Positions 57,872-64,000 of a stretch of DNA of 64,000 bases are shown here, in pieces; position 1 is the first letter of the stretch; each line of letters starts with the position of its first letter. The stretch is taken from positions 9,893,520-9,957,519 of the forward strand of contig CM017564.1 in NCBI GenBank assembly GCA_007844125.1, written 5' to 3'. The notes beneath the pieces are model-generated. The model saw only the letters and a list, made by a program, of their open reading frames with translations. It ran no database searches and was not told where the DNA came from. The stretch comes from Sinonovacula constricta (lineage: Eukaryota; Mollusca; Bivalvia; Cardiida; Solecurtidae). The translations under genes were made by a program, and so were the position numbers.

Positions 57872-58156
57872 CATTGATCCGGGTACGGGAGGCCCCGGGT
57901 TCGATCCCGGGCCGTGACATACCAAAGTCGTAAAAAATGGTAGTGGTATAGCACCCTTGCTAACGCTTAAGCAAATATAAGGGTAGTTCCACGATTGGTT
58001 GGAACGGTGTCAGGATAATGTGACTGGGTGTGGTATCATGCCAGGTGTTCACAGCATGCTATACACAGTGAAGGCAGCACTATATCTGCTTCAAGTGGAC
58101 ACCGTCTCCAGATAACTGAAATACTGTTGGTGGGACGATAAACCTAATAAACAAAC
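57872..58156 (+). mobile_element. tRNA-derived SINE, family A, head truncated
   Basis: Starts 'gcattgatccgggtacggga', B box 'gggttcgatcccgggccg', full body, ends 'ggtgggacgataaacctaat'. Plus orientation, unlike the other four family A copies. Confidence 0.82.
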
Positions 58157-58591
58157 ATTGCATTGAATATTTGAGAGTAACGAACCGTAACTCTGATGGG
58201 AGCTAGACTGTCGGCTACTTCGCTTTCTTCCTCGTTGTCTTGCTATGCTACATCTGTAATTACAACTGCATTATAAACAGCGGTATACGCGGTTTATTTT
58301 GTTAAATAAATTCTTGCCAAACAGCTGCGAATTTCTTATAATACCTGCCACTTTTTAAAAATCGCAATCAGAATCTACACTTTATTGTTGCAAGTTACCC
58401 TGTTAAAAACGGAATACTCGGTTCTTTTCTCTGAAAAAAGGTCACAAGGAACAGCTGCGATTTCCTCTTATCGCCTGCTACACTATCGTGCATATAAAGA
58501 ATGCATTACATAAAAGGCTACGCCATTGACATAATGCTTGACGAACCAGATTTGACTGAGAGTATGGGATGGGATTACCCGACATTTTTGC
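58157..58591. other. Intergenic DNA between two SINEs
   Basis: No supported exon. 'aacagctgcgaatttcttat' near 58,320 and 'aacagctgcgatttcctctt' near 58,450 are a short diverged direct repeat. Confidence 0.4.
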
Positions 58592-58810
58592 GCAGCGACA
58601 TTTCTATCATTATAGCACAGGGGCACTTATGAGGTGCCCGGGAACTGAACCCGGCCGGTCAATTATACTGACACCGACGAGTCAGGCGTAATGCTGCCCC
58701 CTTAGCCCCGAGCGTTAGGAGGGAAGCCACTACTACCAACTTTAAAGTCTTTGGTTTGATCTCCCGATCCGCAAGCCGACGCTCTACCACCTGAGCTATT
58801 GCGGCCGGTG
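58592..58810 (-). mobile_element. tRNA-derived SINE, family B, complete
   Basis: The minus-strand head 'gccgcaatagctcaggtggt' with A box (tagctcaggtggtagagcg) is intact; the B box is damaged (gatcgggagatcaaacc). The body is as in 42,385-42,582. Confidence 0.8.
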
Positions 58811-59415
58811 ACGGAGAGTATGTGCTGATACAGATTTTTAAAAAAATTATAACGCTATATATTATTCTAGCGATAATGTCTAAAGAATGTTTACATTAAT
58901 ACAATGTTTTGGTTTATTGCAGGTAAATCATTTTGATTTTTTTCATTGGTACAGTTTGCGATGTACCAGGCATGAATCTGATCATGACTCCTTAGAAATG
59001 GAAAACAACCATTTTTTCTATTATAAAATGTTTGAATGTCTTTTCAGATCTAAAAAAAATGTTCTTATAAAATAATTTTTTAATTGTGACTTCTGATTGT
59101 CTTTTTCAGATCCTAAATAAATGTTCTTTTGTAATAATTTTTCAATTGTGATGTCTAATCCTTACATTGTAATCAACTAAAGCAAAGTGATGAATAATAA
59201 AATATATATATGACCAAGGTGATGTGATAAAACAATACTTTTCTTCCGGTATGTAATATTTCTCTTTTCAGTTAATAGTTATATTATTAACTATAATTAT
59301 ATAAAGGCCCAGCCAGAGAACACATCTGTTGTTCTCCATTTAGCCTTTTATTTGGATTTAAGAAAATACAATTGCTTTGATCAATCATAAATTAAAACAT
59401 ACTTTAGAAAGAAAT
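58811..59415. other. AT-rich intergenic DNA
   Basis: No gene. 'cttttcagatc.taaa.aaatgttctt' occurs twice (about 59,040 and 59,102), a local duplication of about 65 bp. Confidence 0.45.
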
Positions 59416-59751
59416 CTGACCCCAGTTTTACTAAACTCCCTTAAGTCCCTCCCTAACCCCAACTTTGACATTTTCTTCAACTTTTTGAGATTTCCTCAAG
59501 TTCTTGTTTCATAAAATACTTTGAGGAGCATTTCTCTTGAGTTTTCCTCAAATATTTTAGGACCGCAGGTAGTAACCTCAAACTGTTTCCTCAAATATGG
59601 CGCTAGCAAGAAAGTTTTTTTCTCAGTTGAGGATACTAAAAATTGAGTTGAGTGACTTTTGTAAAACTAACTTTTCGAGATTTCTCAGCTAAGTACAATT
59701 TTGAGGTTAAGGAAATCCTCAGCTGAGGAAGTTTAGTGAAACTGGGGCCAG
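59416..59751. mobile_element. 336-bp MITE with 'ctg.ccccagtttyactaaac' ends
   Basis: Left ctgaccccagttttactaaa, right the inverse of ctggccccagtttcactaaa. Many internal 'cctcaa/ttgagg' words make it partly self-complementary. The target duplication could not be fixed by eye. Confidence 0.7.
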
Positions 59752-60221
59752 ATATTTAGCCTTAGTAATGTCTGTCTTGAATCATTGGAGGCAATAGATA
59801 CAAGTGGAAGTTAAAAGGTAGATTTGGATAAGTACATTAATTTAGTACTTTGGTAATTATTTGAACATCCTTTCATTTCCCAACCTTGCTGAAGTTTCTG
59901 TGAAAGTTTGGCTGAATTTGGGCAAGTGGTTTCTGAGGAGACGCCCTTAAACCCTTTCATTCATAGTTCATCTATAACTTTGAAAATTCAATTGACTTTG
60001 TTGTTTTTTCTTTTAAAAGAGATAGGATTTTGATAAATGTATGTTCAACTTGTAATAATAGATTTAAGGCTGAACCAGTCTAAACATAACCTTTATTCAT
60101 GCAGATTCTGCTAATGAGTGTGAGTGATTTGCATAAAATGGGGTAAACATGCAGGAAAGGGTCAAAGAATGTTGATGGATGCACAATATGTGATCTGTGA
60201 TGCAGGACGGTGGGCAATCAC
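59752..60221. other. AT-rich intergenic DNA
   Basis: No supported gene or repeat. Confidence 0.4.
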
Positions 60222-60598
60222 AATGAGAGACATTAATGAATAGTCTGCCCAGAATAATCCCTAAATGCAAGGTCCTTTCATTTGTTTTACTCGGTTTTTA
60301 TGCTTGTGCTATGGCGTGTATGTTGACATTTCTGCCTTTTTTGTAATACCCAGGTTAACCATCATCAACAAACACTTCCAATTTCTTTTTTAAGTAACAA
60401 ATTTCTATAAGTATTGAAATGGATTTAAAGCTTTCATTTATGTGACAGTAATAAATTTAACTGTTTGTAACTGCAATATCGACAAAAGAACAGGCGATAA
60501 AGTCCAAGAATTCCAACTAAAAGGACCTACCTACTGTTTGGTATACCTTGGATATTAACTAACAAGGGAGACAATTTCCATTTCACCAATGTACCCAA
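60222..60598 (+). repeat. Unclassified interspersed repeat, copy 2
   Basis: Second copy of 46,545-46,930, same orientation. Confidence 0.7.
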
Positions 60599-61235
60599 TA
60601 GCTCACTGAGCCCAGGTTAGATAATTAAAACAAACTAGGAACTTATCAATCAACTTTCTTTAATCTCTAATAAAAACATCCACAAAATAGGAAACCTACA
60701 CAATATTTTATCATCAATAAACTCTAATAATTCATCTTTTTCTAAATAGAAAAAAAATTGTAATTATCAATATATCAGTATTATTTAGAATAATAAATAT
60801 ATATAGCAAATCATCAAAGTGTAAAAATGCACTTCACAGAGCGCGAAAAAAGAAGAAAGTAAAATTTAGGAGCAAATTTTAAGGATTTTTTAAAGAACAT
60901 GCCTTGATAAAAAATGTTTGCAGCAAAGACTTGGTTAAAAGTTGAAGAATTTATTACATTGTTATTTACAGTTTTAACCATGCTTTTACATTTACTGGTT
61001 GCAAGTGATTGCTTATAGGTTTTTACGGTGTTTTTTAACATTCAGGTGGTTGAGTTTTTTTTTATACAATTTTTAAGTTTGTTAAAAGCTTCTCTAAAAG
61101 GCATGTACAAAAGAAAAAAAAATCATGTTCCTTCTTGCTCTGCTGTGATTTATTTATGGGACATTGTTTGGTCATCCATGGATTATTGAGAAATGGTTGT
61201 TTACATGCATAGAAATTTAATATATGTTGTGTTAT
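60599..61235. other. AT-rich intergenic DNA
   Basis: No supported gene; the 75-residue minus-strand frame at 60,814-61,041 has no recognisable feature. Confidence 0.4.
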
Positions 61236-61525
61236 GTTTGTTTGTTTGTTTATTGAGTTTATCGTCCCACCAATAGTATTTCAGTAATCTGGAGACGGTG
61301 TACACTTGAAGCAGATATAGTGCTGCCTTCACTGTGTATAGCACGCCGTGAATACCTTGCATGATACCACACCCAGTCACATTACCCTGATGTGGTGGAA
61401 CTACCCTCATATTTGCTTGAGCATTAACAAGGAAGCTATACCACTACCATTTTTAAAAACTTTGATATGTCCCAGCCCGGGATCAAACCCGGGGCCTCCC
61501 GTACCTGGAGCCCACGCTCAACTGA
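61236..61525 (-). mobile_element. tRNA-derived SINE, family A, head truncated
   Basis: Tail 'tttattgagtttatcgtccc', body, then B box 'cccgggatcaaacccggggc'. The A-box part ends at 'gagcccacgctcaactgatg'. Confidence 0.8.
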
Positions 61526-61682
61526 TGTAAGAAGTACCTTTTAAATATATCTTTGTTGATGATGTACAGTTTTTGTGAGCTTGTTTCTCAGTTACAGTTA
61601 TCTTTTTAACTTATAGAGGAAGAATCCAGTTATATGTTTTTGGAAAAACCACTGGTGCACCAAAGGTCAGCTAAAAAAACTC
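61526..61682. other. Short intergenic stretch
   Basis: Nothing recognised. Confidence 0.4.
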
Positions 61683-61790
61683 CAGACCATGGGCAGATCC
61701 AGAACATTGTAGTGTGTGTGGGGAGGGGGGGGGGGGGGGGCATATGAATCAAGATTCATTCAACTTTATTACAGACAAAATAATATAGAA
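61683..61790. mobile_element. Fragment of the 'aggggcggatc' family
   Basis: 'tgggcagatccagaacattg', a G run at 61,725-61,740, and 'attcaactttattacag' match the left part of 23,730-23,945. Confidence 0.55.
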
Positions 61791-62332
61791 ATTCTAAACA
61801 TGAAGAATTATTTTTTTAATACTGTAGCTTTTGGATTTTTTTTTATAACATATTCTCCTTTTAATATTTCACAAAAAGGGTGATTAATTGGCAAATAGGA
61901 AAAAAATTAAAATTCAATTTATTGATGTTAATATACCTTGTAGTAAGTACAACATTTTTCTCTACTGACTGACATTCTAAGAATAGGAACATGAATGAAG
62001 GGTATAATTAAAATTAAATAATTAAATAGCCATTGGAAAATGGTATAAACAATGACAGATTGTCAGCCCTAACATAACAACACACAACTATATAATTTAT
62101 AACAATAACATACTTAAATGTGTTATCCAACAGTTTGTATATAATAAATACACGTACCAATATCTAACCACTGCTTTAGGGAATTCGATCATACTTTTTG
62201 CATAAACCCATACTTTAGTCATTGTAAGAACAAGTTTGAACAATAACTCTACTGCTGGTCTGTACTTATCGCAAAAAATTACTCTAAACGTTCAGTCTTG
62301 CCAACTCCATAAAAAGCGTGACAATGGTCATT

Positions 62333-62480
62333 GCTAAAAATAGCTATCGACATCAGAGTGGATTGCCCAGATGACTATATAAAAGTAAGTGGTCATGTGT
62401 TTTTCTTAGTTTAAAAACAGCTATTTCTGCAGCGTGGCTCAGATAGGAAACACCTGTTTGCAATGATGAGTGGGGATTAA
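62333..62480 (-). repeat. Interspersed 'ctaaaaatag' repeat
   Basis: 'gctaaaaatagctatcgaca', 'gattgcccagatgact', 'gcagcgtggctcagatagga'. Diverged relative of 54,299-54,450. Confidence 0.6.
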
Positions 62481-62972
62481 TCCTTGACTGTTCACACAGA
62501 TCTTTGGCATCAATGAACAGCATTTTGCAAGACCTTTTCAGGTACCAAGGGCTTATTTGGTTTTTTGAGAGAAAAAAAATTTGACCAAACTGTTGGATAC
62601 CACCTTCACTATACTAGATAAACAAAGTTGATGATTAGCTCAGTGATTTTTCTTGTTTTTTTCCAGACCATAGAAGGCTTCTTTAAATAAAAAAAAGACT
62701 AGACAAAGTTAAAAATTTGTGGGTTTATTTTTTTTTTGGCTCATTACTTTCTAGTCAAATCAGAGTATTTTATGCTATTTCTTTTTAATAGAAAATGCAA
62801 AAATAACACCAGTGGTGGTAATATTTATAAGTTTTGTTGGATAAGAAAAAACCTTAAACAGTACCGTTATTTGACATGAGTGATCAAATATAATAAAAAA
62901 AAAAAATCTCATTATCACTCCATGATAAATACATGCAACATGTTTCTTTTTGAAATAAGTATACAGCATAAT
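62481..62972. other. AT-rich intergenic DNA
   Basis: No supported gene. Confidence 0.4.
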
Positions 62973-62973
62973 T

Positions 62974-63117
62974 ATTCTTGAATCTCTATATTCTATAAAA
63001 ATTTAAAACAATTCATAATTATCAAGATGCAAAAATACTGATTTTATTCTTGAATCTCTGTATTCTATAAAAATTTAAAACAATTCATAATTATCAAGAC
63101 ACAAAAATACTGATTTT
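62974..63117. repeat. 72-bp tandem duplication (two units)
   Basis: Two adjacent copies starting 'attcttgaatctct' at 62,974 and 63,046 and ending 'aaaaatactgatttt'. They differ at only a few positions (ctatatt/ctgtatt, gatgc/gacac). Confidence 0.9.
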
Positions 63118-63388
63118 CTTTCCCTTATGAGTAGGATCACATTTTTTTGATAATATCAAGATATACTTTTGTTGTCCAAGCTGAAATTTTTGCAAAATTA
63201 TGAAAATGAAAATAATACTGAAGTTGTATATGGATGGGCCAATGAAAGACAATTCTATCTTTTACCTTTTTTCATATTTTATAGAAGATATACAATTATT
63301 TGTTGATAGAATTGTTTTACCTTTGAGTTAGAATAGTCTTGCATTGATCTACCGATGACCATTGTTCCCTATTCACTAACAAATAATA

Positions 63389-63429
63389 ATGGCAGCTACA
63401 ATTAAAAAGCGACTTGGCCACAGTTTTAT
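63389..63429 (+). CDS. Possible first coding exon of a gene running off the window
   Basis: ATG at 63,389 (aataATGG) opens 13 codons, MAATIKKRLGHSF, ending in AT|GTAAGT after 63,429, a strong donor. Nothing downstream within the remaining 570 bp clearly continues it. Weak: short ATG-to-donor frames are common by chance. Confidence 0.15.
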
Positions 63430-64000
63430 GTAAGTACACAATATAAACAACAGCAAGGTCTTCACTTCATATTATTGCATAACTATCAAGCCATCCAGTT
63501 TGTCATTTTTATATACAACCCCATGGTTTTTGGGCTAAAAAGAGCTAATAAAAAGAAAAGATCTGTTGGCAACATTTTTTATTCTTCTAACCTTTAGACA
63601 TTACATGTACAACTATCTGAAGGACATAATTAGGTATTTTTTTATTCCATTTGGCAAAATGGCTTAAGAGTTTTCCTAATTTGAACAAATACTTCAATAT
63701 TGCATTTTTTATAAACTGTGACCAAATCGCTTTAACAAAATTTCAAGAATTGATTGACATTTAACATACCTTAATAAGTGCAGCTAGAATGTACAAAAAT
63801 GCAATGAATAAAAAATTTAGCAAACTGACCAAAAAAACTCTACAAACATGGGACCAACGATGATGGTGCAAGAATGATATTCCCCTTTTTTCCTTTATGA
63901 AGGGACATTACTCTATTCAATTACTACTGTCTTACCTCCCTTTTGGATAGGTATTTGGTAATTGTACACAGTTATTGCATTTTCAGAGGGTGACGTAATT
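63430..64000. other. AT-rich end of the window
   Basis: No further feature is supported; intronic sequence if the preceding exon is real. Confidence 0.3.

Overview
The window is nuclear DNA from an invertebrate animal, most likely a marine bivalve or a related lophotrochozoan. I infer this from AT-rich, intron-containing, gene-poor sequence; a RING-less B-box/propeller protein and a Cys-loop receptor of kinds that are expanded in molluscs; and a dense load of tRNA-derived SINEs, small inverted-repeat elements and minisatellites. There are no operons, phage or CRISPR arrays. Everything below was read by eye, so element boundaries are approximate unless a target-site duplication is quoted.

Layout. 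0.4-5.4 kb: AT-rich DNA with an old decayed direct duplication, one arm of which carries a 35-bp minisatellite. 6.3-8.1 kb (-): intronless B-box/coiled-coil/beta-propeller gene, then GAT/CTG microsatellites. 11.4 kb: a TA-flanked inverted-repeat element. 12.2-20.4 kb (+): a C2H2 zinc-finger gene with at least five exons, nine fingers and a tail of about 1,050 residues; one intron is filled by a 34-bp minisatellite and the next starts with a 44-45-bp repeat grown from its own splice donor. 21-24.5 kb: SINEs, microsatellites and a Harbinger-like MITE. 24.6-26.6 kb (+): the 3' end of a dead LINE and a broken Mutator-like transposase-domain gene. 28.2-31.6 kb (+): a possible 36-residue micropeptide in two exons, a pair of LTR-like repeats and a Cys-loop ligand-gated channel. 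31.6-38 kb: MITEs, including a 1.27-kb TTAA-flanked element. 38.3-41.26 kb: a 49-bp satellite of about 60 units. 41.6-41.8 kb (-): a short open reading frame for a secreted, strongly cationic five-cysteine peptide, directly beside an inverted-repeat element that holds a helicase-like fragment. 42.6-47.6 kb: CA, GA and GAA microsatellites, a 31-bp minisatellite and MITEs. 48.4-49.2 kb (-): an unrecognised 242-residue protein. 50.1-51.7 kb: a 22-bp minisatellite. 52.2-57.2 kb: a recent tandem duplication of about 2.2-2.5 kb of repeat-rich DNA. 57.8-64 kb: SINEs, MITEs and AT-rich DNA.

The genes do not form an evident pathway. The likely intact ones are the B-box gene, the zinc-finger gene, the Cys-loop receptor and the 242-residue gene. 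The most interesting unexplained items are the two short reading frames (41,615-41,791 minus; 28,182-28,371 plus), the splice-donor-seeded repeat, and the gene-fragment-carrying inverted-repeat element.
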